A stretch of 52,831 nt of DNA from Longimicrobiales bacterium (lineage in GTDB: Bacteria; Gemmatimonadota; Gemmatimonadetes; Longimicrobiales; RSA9): contig DATHUY010000148.1 in NCBI GenBank assembly GCA_035461765.1, positions 1 to 52,831 on the forward strand. The letters run 5' to 3'. A program made the translations under genes and the position numbers. The notes beneath the pieces are model-generated. The model was not told where the DNA came from, searched no databases, and saw only the letters and a program-made list of their open reading frames with translations. Shown here piece after piece: positions 11,216 through 21,434 of the stretch; position 1 is the stretch's first letter; the number at the start of each line of letters is the position of its first letter.

Positions 11216-13576
11216 ATGCCACCACGGACCGCGCCATTGATGATACTGCTGTTCACGGCGCTGCTGCTCGCGTGCCGCACCGAGGACGCCGACGTGCCGG
11301 AGACGGTGCCCGGCGACGCGGCGGAGCAGGTGGCTGCCATCAGCACGTACGATCTGCCCACCCACGCCCGTGCCCTTCTCGACAGTGACCGTCCGTGGCG
11401 CGCCGCGATGGTCATGCGCCGCTACCTGCGCGAGGTGACCGATCCGCCGCCGGACCATCTGCTGCTGGCGGCGCGCGCGGAAGCGGGCTGGGACGCGTGG
11501 TCCGAAGCTCGTGCGCTGCTCGAATCGGTAGCCGGGCTGGATACCCATGAGAACGGCCTGGGCGTCTACCTGCTCGCGCGCGCACTGGATGGAACGGACG
11601 ATGCCGCGGGCGCCGTCGACGCGTATCGCTCCTTCCTGGCACTGTCACCACCGGCCGGTGAGCTGGAGGATGAGCGCGGTGCTGCGCGGCTGCGCCTGGG
11701 CCTCGCGCTGCTGCGCGCCGGTGATCGTGCGGGTGCACGGCGGGAGCTTCAGAGCGTGCAGGAAATCGCGGGTGATGCGACCGTCTGGCTCGATCTGATT
11801 CAGGCGGAGGCGCTCGCGGCGGCGGGCGACACTGCCGCGGTGCGGCGGATGGTGGAACCGCACGACGACGGCATGCCGGGTCTGCGCGCGTGGCGGGCGC
11901 GGATCGCCGGGGCGTACGCCGCCAATGACATCGCGGCGGCGCGTTCGCTGTCGAATCGTGCGCGTGCCTGGGCAGAGACGGATGCGACCCGTGCCGAGTT
12001 CTTCGTCTCGGCTGCCCGTGCGGCGATCGCGATGGGCGATGTTGCAGCGGGCCGCGACGCGCTTCGCGCCGCGATAGACCTGGGCGCGGCCGGAGGCCAT
12101 GCCCGTACCGCGGCTGCCCTGCTGCGCGACGGAGAGATGACCCCCGCTGACCACCTTGCGGTTGCCCGTGTACTGACGGCGCAGGGACTCCACGAGGAGG
12201 CGCTCGATGGGTACCGACGCTGGCTCGCGGATGGACGCGGCACGGCAGCAGAGCGGGACGTCGTGCAGATGGAGCTCGCGAACGCACTCTTCTATGCCAA
12301 CCGCTTCGACGATGTCCCCGCGGCGCTGCGGCCGATCGCCGACCAGCTGTCCGCACGCATGCTGCTCGCCCGCGCGGAGGAGCATCGCGGGAATGACGAC
12401 GTGGCGGCGCGGATCTACCTGGAGATCGCGGAAAAGCACGCGCGCGGCGGCACCGGCACGCAGGCGCTGCTGCTCGCAGCGGGTGTGCGGCACGCCGCAG
12501 GCGACACGCGCCGCGCCCGGCAGCTCTATCAGCGCGTCGTGAGCCGCTATCCCGGCAGCAGTCAGATGGGCCTGGCGATGATGAGGCTGGCGGGCATGTC
12601 CTTCGTCGAGGGTGACTATGCGGACGCAGCGCGTCTCTGGGATTCGTACCGCAGCCGCTACCCCCGCGGCCGGAACGTGCTCCAGGCTACGTACTGGGCC
12701 GGCCGCGCGCGTGAAGCGCTCGGCGATTCCGCCGGGGCTGCCACCCTGTATCGAAGTGTGCGTGATGCGGAACGCGATTCCTACTACGCGTTGCGCGCGA
12801 GCGAGCGACTCGGTGTCCCGTTCTGGCCGCTCCCGATGACCGCGGTTCCGGGCGACAGCCCCGGCGCCGCGCGCCGTGTCAGCGCGTGGATGCGGGGAAT
12901 CGACCTGCTCCGGAACGCCGGATTCCCGGACGAGGCATCGGCCGAGGCCGACCGCATCGTCGCGGATGCAGGATCCGACCGCCCGACACTCTACGGTCTG
13001 GCGGAGGCGCTCGCGGAGCGCGGCTACGCTCAGCGCGCCATCCGGCTGGCGCTCCGGCTCCAGGGAAGCGCTTCCCCGGACCGCCGGCTGCTCCGCATCC
13101 TCTTCCCGTTCCCGTATCGCATGATGATCACGGAGGAGGCGCGCGACCGCGGCCTCGATCCATTCACCGTCGCCGCGCTCATTCGCCAGGAATCCATGTT
13201 CGAGGCGCGCATCACTTCTCCCGCCGGTGCCCGCGGCCTGATGCAGATCATGCCGGCAACGGCGCGAACACTCGCCGATGCGGCCGACATCGAGGACTGG
13301 AACGGTGAGCTGCTTTACCACCCCGAGATCAATGTTCATCTCGGCACCCGCTACGTCGCGCAGCACACGGAGAACTACGAAGGCTCGCTGCCGTTGATCT
13401 TCTCCGCATACAACGCCGGCGCGCACCGCGTCGAGTGGTGGAGCGAGTTCCCGGAGTATGGGAATGATGAGTTGTTCACGGAGCGCATCCCGTACGCGGA
13501 GACGCGCGGCTATGTCCGGATTCTTACTCGTAACCGGGCAGTCTATGCGGGATTGTATGGCGGCGACGAAGACTGA
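11216..13576 (+). CDS. Lytic murein transglycosylase lipoprotein, Slt70-like with TPR-rich N-terminus
   Basis: Cuts the beta-1,4 bond between MurNAc and GlcNAc in peptidoglycan, leaving a 1,6-anhydro end. It has 786 residues. A lipoprotein signal ends at LLLAC (cysteine near 19). Residues about 40-620 are helical repeats (Ala/Arg/Leu-rich TPR-like units), like the Slt70 superhelix. The catalytic domain occupies about 640-780: LIRQESMFEARITSPAGARG carries Glu659 (acid/base), followed by LMQIMPATA, HLGTRYVAQ and FSAYNAGAHRV. It lies 61 bases after the RND gene on the same strand, so it may be co-transcribed, though the link with efflux is unclear. GGAG lies just upstream of the ATG. Confidence 0.94.
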   Translation: MPPRTAPLMILLFTALLLACRTEDADVPETVPGDAAEQVAAISTYDLPTHARALLDSDRPWRAAMVMRRYLREVTDPPPDHLLLAARAEAGWDAWSEARALLESVAGLDTHENGLGVYLLARALDGTDDAAGAVDAYRSFLALSPPAGELEDERGAARLRLGLALLRAGDRAGARRELQSVQEIAGDATVWLDLIQAEALAAAGDTAAVRRMVEPHDDGMPGLRAWRARIAGAYAANDIAAARSLSNRARAWAETDATRAEFFVSAARAAIAMGDVAAGRDALRAAIDLGAAGGHARTAAALLRDGEMTPADHLAVARVLTAQGLHEEALDGYRRWLADGRGTAAERDVVQMELANALFYANRFDDVPAALRPIADQLSARMLLARAEEHRGNDDVAARIYLEIAEKHARGGTGTQALLLAAGVRHAAGDTRRARQLYQRVVSRYPGSSQMGLAMMRLAGMSFVEGDYADAARLWDSYRSRYPRGRNVLQATYWAGRAREALGDSAGAATLYRSVRDAERDSYYALRASERLGVPFWPLPMTAVPGDSPGAARRVSAWMRGIDLLRNAGFPDEASAEADRIVADAGSDRPTLYGLAEALAERGYAQRAIRLALRLQGSASPDRRLLRILFPFPYRMMITEEARDRGLDPFTVAALIRQESMFEARITSPAGARGLMQIMPATARTLADAADIEDWNGELLYHPEINVHLGTRYVAQHTENYEGSLPLIFSAYNAGAHRVEWWSEFPEYGNDELFTERIPYAETRGYVRILTRNRAVYAGLYGGDED

Positions 13577-13591
13577 ACGATAAACGAACAC

Positions 13592-13667
13592 GGGATCGGG
13601 AGCGTGTTCGTGTCCGGGATCGGGGACGGTACGGCCCGATCACGCTCCCGAACACGCTCCCGATCCC
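13592..13667. terminator. Perfect 19-bp inverted repeat between convergent genes (likely two-way terminator)
   Basis: GGGATCGGGAGCGTGTTCG (13592-13610) is repeated exactly in reverse complement at 13649-13667. The 38-base centre contains a second GATCGGG/CCCGATC dyad. The slt gene ends at 13576 and the converging ppc gene ends at 13682, so a long hairpin here would stop transcription from both sides. It is related to the element at 5165-5300. Confidence 0.65.
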
Positions 13668-13681
13668 CCTCCCGAATTCGT

Positions 13682-16444
13682 CTACCCCGTGCTCTGCATT
13701 GCTGCGGCAATGCCATTGATGCTGAGAAACAGCAGCTGGCGGAGCGGCTCGCGCTGTTCCGCCGTCGCCGCGCGGTAGCGGCGCAGCAACTCGATCTGTA
13801 CGAGGTTCAGTACGTCCGTGTAGGGGTTGCGCAGCTCGATCGACCGTCGGATCACGGGACTGCCGTCCAGGAGCTCAGTCTGTCCGGTGATGCGCAGGAT
13901 GGCAGCGCGGGCGCGCTCGAAGTCATCGACGATCTTCGTGTGATATCCGGTTCCGTCGCTCGTATCATCCAGCCGCGCGTAGCGCTCGGCGATGTCGAGA
14001 CGGGCCCGCGCCATCTCCCGCTGGGCGTTGTTGACCACGGCGCCGAAGAACGGCCACTCGGCATACAGGCGCTCCAGCAGCTCCGGCATACCGTCGCGCC
14101 CCATTACGGCTGCGAGACCATGCCCGACGCCGTACCAGCCCGGGACGATGTAGCGAGTCTGCGTCCATGCGAAAACCCACGGGATTGCCCGCAGATCGTC
14201 GAACGCCACTTCCGCGGCATTCTTCCGCGACACCGGCCGCGATGCGATCGGCAGCCGGCTGATCTGCTCGATCGGCGTGGTCCGGATATACCAGTCCCAG
14301 AAATCGTCCGCGTCGATCAGCTCGCGGTAGGCGCGCATGGACGCGTCGGCGATATCATCCATTGCCGACCACGCCTGCTCATCGCGCACCTCTTCATCCT
14401 CGCCGCCGCGCGCGGTCGCGAGCAGCTGGGCGCTCACGAGCTGCTCCGTATGCCGGTGGGCCAGCCCCGCCAGTGCGTACCGGAACGAGATGACCTCGCC
14501 CTGCTCGGTCACGCGCAGCCGACCGTTGTGTGCGGCGCGCGGCATGGCCGCGATCGCCAGGTTCGCGCGGCCGCCGCCCCGCCCGACCGTGCCGCCACGG
14601 CCATGGAAGAGTCGGAAATCGATGTCGTGCTCGCGACATACCGCGCCCAGACTCTGCTGCGCCCGGTGCAGGGCCCAGTTCGCCATCCAGTAGCCGCCAT
14701 CCTTGTTGCTGTCCGAGTAACCGAGCATGATCTCCTGGAAGCGGCCGCGCGCTTCCAGCTGGCGGCGGTACGTTCCGCTTGCGAACAGCTCGCGCATGCG
14801 TGAATCGGCGGTGGCCAGGTCATCGATCGTCTCGAACAGCGGCACGTAGTCGAGTGCGCTCTCGCAGCCGTCGTCGGTCACGCGGAGCAGGCCGGCTTCC
14901 TTTGCGATCAGCATCGGCTCCAGCAGGTCACTGACGCTGTGCGTCATGCTGACGATGTAGCTGCCGATGGACCCCGGATCGCGCTGGATGGCGTCACGGA
15001 CCATACCGAACGTCGTGAGCATGTCGCGTGCGACGTCGGGGAGCTCGATTCCCGGGGGCAGCAGCGGACGGGGATTACAGAGCTCGCGCTCGAGCACGGC
15101 TACCCGTGCAGCTTCGTCCAGCGCGGCGTAGTCCGTTTCGACACCTGCGGCCGCAAACAGTGCAGCGACGGCCTCCTCGTGCACGCTGCTGTGCTGTCGC
15201 ACGTCGAGTGCGGCCATCGAGAAGCCGAACGTGCGTGCCAGCACGAGCATGCGGCCGAGACGCCCGTGCCGCGCCAGCTCACCGAAGCCGCCGGCCACCA
15301 GTGCGTCACGGATCAGCTCGAGATCTGCGATGTAGGCGGCAACGCCGTATGGGGCGGCAACGGCTTCGGTGCCGAGCTCCGCTTCCAGCCGGTGCTCGAT
15401 CGCGGCGATCAGTCGGCGATACGGCTCGTGACGATATGCGCGCGCATCATCGGGATCATCGTCCATTTCGTCCAGCCTGCCGGCAATCGCTGCGGGCGGA
15501 GTCGTCAGGCGATCGGAAATGCTCAGCTCTTCGCGGAGCTCGCGCAGCTCCTCCAGCTGCATCTCGAGCGCGGCGGTGCGGTGCCGGGCGAGGGCGTGGC
15601 GCGTCACGTCGGCTGTGACGTTGGGATTGCCATCGCGATCCGAGCCGATCCATGAACGCCAGCGCAGGAAGACGGGCACGTCGGCCGACTCGCCGTAATG
15701 CCGCTTCAGCGCGCGCTCGACATCGCGGTGGATGCGCGGTGCGACGTCGCGTATGCTCCCGCTCAGGAAATAAAGGCCCTGCTCGATCTCGTCGGCTACG
15801 CCCGGCGGTTCCACGCGGACATCATCGGTTGCGACGAGGAGTGCGATCTCGCTGTAAAGCGCATCGCCGATCACCTCCACCTCCTCGCGCGTGACATCCG
15901 GCCGCCGCAGCCGTTCCAGCAGATTCACTATGCGACGCTGCTTGTGCAGGATCGAATGGCGGCGCGCCTCGGTCGGGTGGGCAGTGAGCGTCGGCTGGAT
16001 GTCGAGCCGGCCGATGAGCGCCATGACTTCCTCCAGCGACCGGCCGTCGGCACGCAGTCGCGCGATCGCTTCATCGATCGACTCCGGCCGCGGCGCTGGC
16101 ACCCCATCGCGCGATCGCTCCCGGTTGATTCGAAGGATCTCGCGCTTCTCCGCCTGATTGACGAGATGGAAGAACGCGCTGAACGACTGGAGCAGCCAGC
16201 GCAGTGTCGATTCGTCCAGGTCGCGTATGCGGGAGGCCGCCTGCTGACGCAGTGCATCGTCGGACTCCTGCAATGCGCGGCGGCACAGCAGCCGCAGCTC
16301 TTCCACCAGGTCCAGCCGCTCGCGGCCGCCCTGCTCCTCGATGACCTGACCGAGCAGCGCTCCGAGCAGGTTCACGTTCTCGCTCAGCGGCCGGGAGATG
16401 CCCGTGCCCTCGGCCGCCGTATCGAGGCCGCGGATGTTCGCCAT
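13682..16444 (-). CDS. ppc: Phosphoenolpyruvate carboxylase
   Basis: Cytoplasmic enzyme that carboxylates phosphoenolpyruvate with bicarbonate to oxaloacetate, refilling the TCA cycle. The 920-residue length is usual. TLTAHPTEARR carries the catalytic His (156). GSDRDGNP is at 267-274, GYSDSNKDGGY lies in the middle and FHGRGGTVGRGGG (613-625) is the mobile glycine loop. QGEVI and RYIVPGWYGVG follow. The protein ends in STG, close to the conserved NTG C-terminus that contributes to activity in the family. AAGGAGGA eight bases before ATG 16444 fixes the start. It is divergent from the MscS gene and converges with slt across the 13592-13667 hairpin. Confidence 0.98.
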   Translation of the reverse strand: MANIRGLDTAAEGTGISRPLSENVNLLGALLGQVIEEQGGRERLDLVEELRLLCRRALQESDDALRQQAASRIRDLDESTLRWLLQSFSAFFHLVNQAEKREILRINRERSRDGVPAPRPESIDEAIARLRADGRSLEEVMALIGRLDIQPTLTAHPTEARRHSILHKQRRIVNLLERLRRPDVTREEVEVIGDALYSEIALLVATDDVRVEPPGVADEIEQGLYFLSGSIRDVAPRIHRDVERALKRHYGESADVPVFLRWRSWIGSDRDGNPNVTADVTRHALARHRTAALEMQLEELRELREELSISDRLTTPPAAIAGRLDEMDDDPDDARAYRHEPYRRLIAAIEHRLEAELGTEAVAAPYGVAAYIADLELIRDALVAGGFGELARHGRLGRMLVLARTFGFSMAALDVRQHSSVHEEAVAALFAAAGVETDYAALDEAARVAVLERELCNPRPLLPPGIELPDVARDMLTTFGMVRDAIQRDPGSIGSYIVSMTHSVSDLLEPMLIAKEAGLLRVTDDGCESALDYVPLFETIDDLATADSRMRELFASGTYRRQLEARGRFQEIMLGYSDSNKDGGYWMANWALHRAQQSLGAVCREHDIDFRLFHGRGGTVGRGGGRANLAIAAMPRAAHNGRLRVTEQGEVISFRYALAGLAHRHTEQLVSAQLLATARGGEDEEVRDEQAWSAMDDIADASMRAYRELIDADDFWDWYIRTTPIEQISRLPIASRPVSRKNAAEVAFDDLRAIPWVFAWTQTRYIVPGWYGVGHGLAAVMGRDGMPELLERLYAEWPFFGAVVNNAQREMARARLDIAERYARLDDTSDGTGYHTKIVDDFERARAAILRITGQTELLDGSPVIRRSIELRNPYTDVLNLVQIELLRRYRAATAEQREPLRQLLFLSINGIAAAMQSTG

Positions 16445-16488
16445 CAGATGAGTCCTCCTTCAAGGGGCGTATGTCGAGCTGAGCCTGT

Positions 16489-16518
16489 GATACATGGATG
16501 GTGCCGCCGCGCGGTCAA
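16489..16518 (-). promoter_or_regulatory. Possible ppc promoter
   Basis: On the minus strand TTGACC (16518-16513) and TGTATC (16494-16489) are 18 bases apart. The -35 is strong and the -10 is weak. It would give a leader of about 40 bases before ppc. Confidence 0.35.
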
Positions 16519-16547
16519 TGGCGTCGCGCCGTGCACTGCCGCATGTT

Positions 16548-19016
16548 ATGCGGATGGTTAGATCTATCGAGAGCACGCTTCGCGCCGCACTGCTGCTGAC
16601 GCTGGCCGCCGGCCTCATGACCGGCCGGGTGCGCGCGCAGGAACCGCCGGCCGCAGCGGATACGGCCGCGCCTGGATCACAGCCCCGGGAGGCGGAGCCG
16701 CTGCCGGGAGCGGTCGAGGTGGCCACGCAGTGGAGCCAGCTCGCCGATTCGGCGGCCATCGCCGAACAGCTCATCGAGCGGCTGGGTCGCACGGGAGAGC
16801 TGGCCGCGGACCTGAACGCTGCCGCTCGTCGCGAAGCAGATCTCCAGGCGCTGCTCGGGCCGGTGACGGATGGCGATTACGTGCGGCCCGAGCGCATCTC
16901 GCGGCTGCGGGACCAGGCCCTGCTCGAGGGGCAACGCCTCGAGGCGATCCGCGACCGGACGCTCGAACGGCTCGAACAGCTCGGAGAGCTGCGCTCGCAG
17001 TGGGTCGCGCGCCAGGCGTTCTGGGAACGGTGGGAAAACGAGCTGCGCGACGATCCGGATATCGCCGCCGTGGCACCGGACCTGACGCGCGCGGACGCAC
17101 GCATCGATTCCGTCCTCGCCCGGATATCCACCACGCTCAACGGTCTGCTCGAGCAGCAGCGTACGGTCGAGGCGCTGCGCACGCAGAATGATCAGCTCCT
17201 GGGTGTGCTCACCGCCATGGTCGAGCGCGGGCGCGCGGCACTCCTCGAGCGCGGACAGCCTGTGTTGTTCTCGGCGGCGCATCGGGCACAGCTCACGGAA
17301 GGCGGCTGGCGGGCCTGGCGGCCGGCGGCTGCGCTGCAGCCAGCCACATACGGCGCGTTCGTGCGGGACCATGCCGGGCTGCTGCTCTTCCACGTCCTCC
17401 TAGCCGCTGCACTCGGCCTCATCGCCCGCAAGCTGCGCACGGCTGCGCGCCGGGTCGGCGGCTGGTCCGGCCTGCTGGAGCATCCCTGGCTGCTCGGCAC
17501 ATTCGCCAGCGTGGTGGTCCTGCTCCAGCGCGTGCTCCTCGCGCCGCCGCTCTGGGACGTCCTCCTGTGGTCCATCTTCGCCGGGGCGGCGGCCGTGCTC
17601 GCGCGCAAGCTCTTCGCGGCCTACGCGCTGCGCCTCACCGTCTATCTCTTCGCGGGTTTCTATCCGATCTTCCTTCTGTTCGAGGCGCTCCGGCTACCCG
17701 AGCCCGTCTTCCGCACCGCACTCGCCGCCATTGCCGCCATGGCGCTGCCCGGCTTCGCACTCCTCGCCCGGGGCCGGACGGCGGCCGCGCGGGCGGAAGA
17801 AGTCAACGACCCGCGCCGGATATGGCCGCTCCGCATCGGCACACTGCTGTGGGCCGTCGTCCTCGCCGCAGTAGTCGCCGGCTACGACGCGCTCGGCCGC
17901 TGGATCGTGCATACGACCGTGACGAGCGCCGCGGTCATCCTGGTCGTCATCGTGCTGCTCGCGCTCGTGCGCGGCGCCGTGGCGAGTCTCGTCATCAGCG
18001 ATCCGGGGATCCGCCGTCATCTCGCGCTCCGCGTCGCGGTCCGTCTCGTACAGCGACTGATACTCGTCGTACAGGTCGTCACGATCATTGCCGCGGTGCT
18101 GGTACTGCTCGATGTATGGCAGCTTACCGGACCGCCGTTCGCCACATGGCAGCGTATCATCGACGCCGGATTCGATGTGGGGCCGATTCGCGTTACGGTC
18201 GGGAGCATCCTGCTCGGCATCCTCGTCGTCTACATCGCTGTCATCATCTCATGGCTCGTGCGCAATGTCGTGGAGTCGGAAGTCTATCGACGGTGGGACT
18301 TCGACCGCGGCGTCGGCGATTCCATCAACAAGCTGGTCCACTATCTCCTCATCACGATCGGCGTGATCGTCGCGCTTGCCGTGCTCGGTGTCGAGCTGCG
18401 CAACTTCGCAATCGTTGCAGGCGCGCTCGGCATCGGCATCGGATTCGGACTGCAGAACGTCGTCAGCAACTTCGCGAGCGGACTCATTCTGCTGTTCGAG
18501 CGGCCCGTCCGCGTCGGTGACACCGTCGTCGTCGGCGGCGAATGGGGCACGATCCAGAAAATCGGCCTGCGCTCGACGATCATGCTGACGTTCGATCAGT
18601 CGGAGATGATCGTGCCGAATGCCGATCTGGTATCGGAGAAGGTGATCAACTGGACGCTCTCCAATCCCACGGCGCGCTTCATCATCGAGGTCGGCGTGGC
18701 CTATGGCTCCGACGTCAGTGAAGTGCTGCGCGTCATGGACGAAGCCGGCGCCGCCAACGAGTTCTCGCTCAGCGATCCGCCTCCGCTCGCCCTGTTCGTC
18801 GGGTTCGGTGACAGCTCGCTCAATTTCGAGCTGCGCGTCTGGGTGAAGGAGATACAGAACCGCCTCCAGGTACGGAGCAGCATCCTCGCCGACATCGACC
18901 GGCGTTTCAGGGAGGCCGGCATCGAGATACCGTTCCCGCAGCGCGACCTGCACGTGCGTTCCGTGGACCGCGATGTCACGCGCGCATTCGAGCCGCCGGG
19001 CGAGGGAAGCAGCTGA
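16548..19016 (+). CDS. Large mechanosensitive channel, MscS family (MscK/MscM-like)
   Basis: Inner-membrane channel that opens under membrane tension to release osmolytes. It has 822 residues from ATG 16548 (ATG 16554 also fits; both give the signal peptide SIESTLRAALLLTLAAG ending at VRAQ). A Pro/Ala-rich linker and a periplasmic coiled-coil-rich domain fill about 35-260. Multiple hydrophobic helices follow (about 280-610). The MscS core is at about 610-800: GALGIGIGFGLQNVVSNFAS is the Gly/Ala-packed pore helix, then ERPVRVGDTVVVGGEWGTIQ of the beta domain and PNADLVSEKVINWT. The added N-terminal helices put it closer to MscK/YbdG-type channels than to the 286-residue MscS. No ribosome site stands out. 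Confidence 0.93.
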   Translation: MRMVRSIESTLRAALLLTLAAGLMTGRVRAQEPPAAADTAAPGSQPREAEPLPGAVEVATQWSQLADSAAIAEQLIERLGRTGELAADLNAAARREADLQALLGPVTDGDYVRPERISRLRDQALLEGQRLEAIRDRTLERLEQLGELRSQWVARQAFWERWENELRDDPDIAAVAPDLTRADARIDSVLARISTTLNGLLEQQRTVEALRTQNDQLLGVLTAMVERGRAALLERGQPVLFSAAHRAQLTEGGWRAWRPAAALQPATYGAFVRDHAGLLLFHVLLAAALGLIARKLRTAARRVGGWSGLLEHPWLLGTFASVVVLLQRVLLAPPLWDVLLWSIFAGAAAVLARKLFAAYALRLTVYLFAGFYPIFLLFEALRLPEPVFRTALAAIAAMALPGFALLARGRTAAARAEEVNDPRRIWPLRIGTLLWAVVLAAVVAGYDALGRWIVHTTVTSAAVILVVIVLLALVRGAVASLVISDPGIRRHLALRVAVRLVQRLILVVQVVTIIAAVLVLLDVWQLTGPPFATWQRIIDAGFDVGPIRVTVGSILLGILVVYIAVIISWLVRNVVESEVYRRWDFDRGVGDSINKLVHYLLITIGVIVALAVLGVELRNFAIVAGALGIGIGFGLQNVVSNFASGLILLFERPVRVGDTVVVGGEWGTIQKIGLRSTIMLTFDQSEMIVPNADLVSEKVINWTLSNPTARFIIEVGVAYGSDVSEVLRVMDEAGAANEFSLSDPPPLALFVGFGDSSLNFELRVWVKEIQNRLQVRSSILADIDRRFREAGIEIPFPQRDLHVRSVDRDVTRAFEPPGEGSS

Positions 19017-19118
19017 GAACCCGTCGGACAGCCGTCGCCTGTGTGGTGCCAATCTTGCGCCTCTGCCTTCCATTCATTGATGCTGGAGCACCAGTAATGC
19101 CGACGGAGGGCCACAGGT

Positions 19119-20900
19119 ATGCATATCTGCCGGGCCGTAATGATCCCATCAGCACGCCATCGTTCGATCGTCGTCGTGCTGGCGTGCCTGTTCGGCATGC
19201 CGGCGAACCCGGCACAGGCACAGTCGCAGTCGCGTCCGGACACGGAATCCTCCGGCAGCGGCATCCATGCGCTCATCGGCGGCTTCGTCGGCCGCTTCGA
19301 TATGCATGCGGCCGGGGAGACGGATCTGTTCGGCGCGCGGGCCGGTGTGGGCTTCCGCGAGCTCGTTCAGCTCACCGGCTTCTACTGGCGCGGGTTCGAT
19401 ACGTCGGGTGACAGCATCACGGCCGATCATGCGTGGGGCGGCGAGCTCCAGCTCAACCTGAATACGGGGTTCGGCATCACGCCCTTCGTGACCGGCGGCC
19501 TGGCGAGAGTGGACCAGGACGGGACCGCGGCCCAGACCGCTGCCATTGCGGGTGCAGGTCTCACGTTTCCGCTCGGTCCGGTTCTGCTGCATGCCGCTGC
19601 GCGTGACTACATGTTCGGCGTCAGCGGTCTGGAGGGTGACGCGAGCCCGGATGATGTGACCCACAACTGGCTCTACAGTGCGGGTGTGAAGTTCGCCCTG
19701 GGGTCGCGCCGGCCGTCGCGCACGATCGCCGTTGCGGCGCCGGCGGTGGATCAGCGCGCGCTGCGCGAGGCCACCGCCGAGCTCGCCGAGCTGCGCGATT
19801 CGCTTCGTATGACGGGCCCCGGACGCAGTGACGCAGCAGACACACTGACGGCAGCACGCAGCTTTCAGAGCGAACGGCAGATTGTCGTTCCGATTCCGAC
19901 CGAGGGCTCCATCACACTGCGCTACGGGCCTGAGCCGGCCGCCGTACCGCCGCCCGTAGTTGTCACCGTCCCCGGCGCGTCGCCTGCCGCCGGCATTGCT
20001 GCCGATCGACCCCGGTCCGCGCCGCCACTGACGGAGGGCGCGTCCCTGCAGGACCCGGAAACGAGGGCGTGGCTGCAGCAGATCGTAGCCGCAGAGGTCG
20101 CCGATCAACTGATGCGTCGTCCGGCCACGACGCCTGCGCTGACACCGTCCCAGGTCGACGCGCTGGCAGAGCGCGTGCTCGCCGGCGTGATTGCCGGCGT
20201 GCTGCCGCGACTGGATGCCGCGCAGGCACTGCGCATGAACGAGCTTCGTAATGACCTGCGGGCCGCATTGCTCGAGCCGCGCGAGACGCCGCCTGGCGAG
20301 CTCGCCCGCGCCCCCGTCGAAAGGACTCCGCCCGTCGCGCCGGATGTGGTGACCCCACCTCCAGCTGCTGCCCCACAGGTCGCCACTCCCGCGCCAGCTC
20401 CGGCTGAGCGGCAGGCCGGCGACGAGAGTGCCGCAGAGGCAGCCGCGGCCATCCGCCTCGAAGCCGCGCAACGCACGGCGCTCACAGCGGCCGCGTCCAT
20501 GCACTCGCGCTTCCTGTCGGCCAGCGAGACGGACCGCGGACCGGCGGCCGTGCTCGAGGACGCTGCTTTCGAAGCCGGGGCCGCGCTGGTGAGCCCCGGC
20601 GCACGAGCGGCTGTAGCGGCCGTGGCGGAAGTGCTTCGGGCGCATCCCGATCGGCGGGTCTACATCCAGGGCCATACCGATGATGTCGGGACGGAGCTGC
20701 AGAACCAGCGACTCTCGGAATTGCGAGCGGAAGCGGTGCGATCGCTGCTCGTACAGGACGGTGTCGCAGCGGACCGGCTCTTCGCCATCGGATACGGCCA
20801 GGGTCGACCCGTGGCGGACAATGCCACCGGGCAGGGCAGGGCCCTGAACCGACGCGTCGAGATCGTACTGGGTGAGAGCCGTACCATGGCGGCGAAATGA
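19119..20900 (+). CDS. OmpA-domain outer-membrane protein 1
   Basis: Probably ties the outer membrane to peptidoglycan. It has 593 residues. GGAGGG eight bases upstream supports ATG 19119. The signal peptide ends near NPAQAQ. Residues about 45-195 look like a small eight-strand beta-barrel (alternating Gly/aromatic strands, ending FALGSRR). A long Ala/Pro-rich and coiled-coil linker follows. The OmpA C-terminal peptidoglycan-binding domain is at about 480-590: YIQGHTDDVGTELQNQRLSE then RAEAVRSLLVQDGV, with the Asp and Arg that bind diaminopimelate in the family. The linker is far longer than in E. coli OmpA. It is the first of three same-strand genes and shares its domain plan with the protein at 21435. 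Confidence 0.9.
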   Translation: MHICRAVMIPSARHRSIVVVLACLFGMPANPAQAQSQSRPDTESSGSGIHALIGGFVGRFDMHAAGETDLFGARAGVGFRELVQLTGFYWRGFDTSGDSITADHAWGGELQLNLNTGFGITPFVTGGLARVDQDGTAAQTAAIAGAGLTFPLGPVLLHAAARDYMFGVSGLEGDASPDDVTHNWLYSAGVKFALGSRRPSRTIAVAAPAVDQRALREATAELAELRDSLRMTGPGRSDAADTLTAARSFQSERQIVVPIPTEGSITLRYGPEPAAVPPPVVVTVPGASPAAGIAADRPRSAPPLTEGASLQDPETRAWLQQIVAAEVADQLMRRPATTPALTPSQVDALAERVLAGVIAGVLPRLDAAQALRMNELRNDLRAALLEPRETPPGELARAPVERTPPVAPDVVTPPPAAAPQVATPAPAPAERQAGDESAAEAAAAIRLEAAQRTALTAAASMHSRFLSASETDRGPAAVLEDAAFEAGAALVSPGARAAVAAVAEVLRAHPDRRVYIQGHTDDVGTELQNQRLSELRAEAVRSLLVQDGVAADRLFAIGYGQGRPVADNATGQGRALNRRVEIVLGESRTMAAK

Positions 20901-20922
20901 TGAAGTACACGGAGGAGATGTG

Positions 20923-21423
20923 ATGCGACGCAATGGATTGATTCTGCCGGTGCTGCTGCTGTTCGCCTGCGGCGATGCGAGCGGCCCGTCCAGTTCGGAG
21001 TTCGTCGGAACGTACCTCGTCACCACACTCACATTCGACCCGCAGGGTGTACTCCCGGCTGTCGATATTCTGGCCCGCCTCGACGGCGACGTGCCACGGC
21101 TGGTGCTGGCGCCGGGCGGTGAGGCACAGCTGGTGTTCGAGGACCCGGCGACGGGACTCATCACGACGTCCAACGGCACCTACTCCACCCCGGAAACGGG
21201 CGTGCGTGTGGATTTCGGTTCGGGCACTGCGTTCCGTTCCGTGCTGCTTTCGCGGCGCATGACCTTCACTGCCCCCGACGCGACTACCCTCACGTTCGAT
21301 GCAGCGGCACCCGACGGCGTTGACCGCGAGCGATTGCTGCAGCTGGCTCCGGAGTTCGCCGGGGAACAGCTCCTCGATCCCGTGCCCGGGCAGCTCGCCA
21401 TCGTATTCACACGCAGTCCCTGA
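20923..21423 (+). CDS. Small predicted lipoprotein of unknown function
   Basis: It has 166 residues. GGAGGAG at 20911-20917 places the start at ATG 20923. The lipobox LFAC (cysteine near 16) follows MRRNGLILPVLLL. The rest is predicted beta-rich (alternating hydrophobic residues, few helices), of the small beta-sandwich or lipocalin-like kind often annotated as hypothetical lipoprotein. No catalytic motif is visible. It lies 22 bases after one OmpA-domain gene and 11 bases before another, so it is probably co-transcribed and acts in the envelope. Confidence 0.8.
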   Translation: MRRNGLILPVLLLFACGDASGPSSSEFVGTYLVTTLTFDPQGVLPAVDILARLDGDVPRLVLAPGGEAQLVFEDPATGLITTSNGTYSTPETGVRVDFGSGTAFRSVLLSRRMTFTAPDATTLTFDAAAPDGVDRERLLQLAPEFAGEQLLDPVPGQLAIVFTRSP

Positions 21424-21434
21424 AGGCGCACGCC

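Noticed and set aside
11645-13591. 648-codon minus-strand frame opposite the lytic transglycosylase
   Set aside because: No domain or signal is visible and the plus-strand gene has a complete catalytic domain, so this is a GC shadow.
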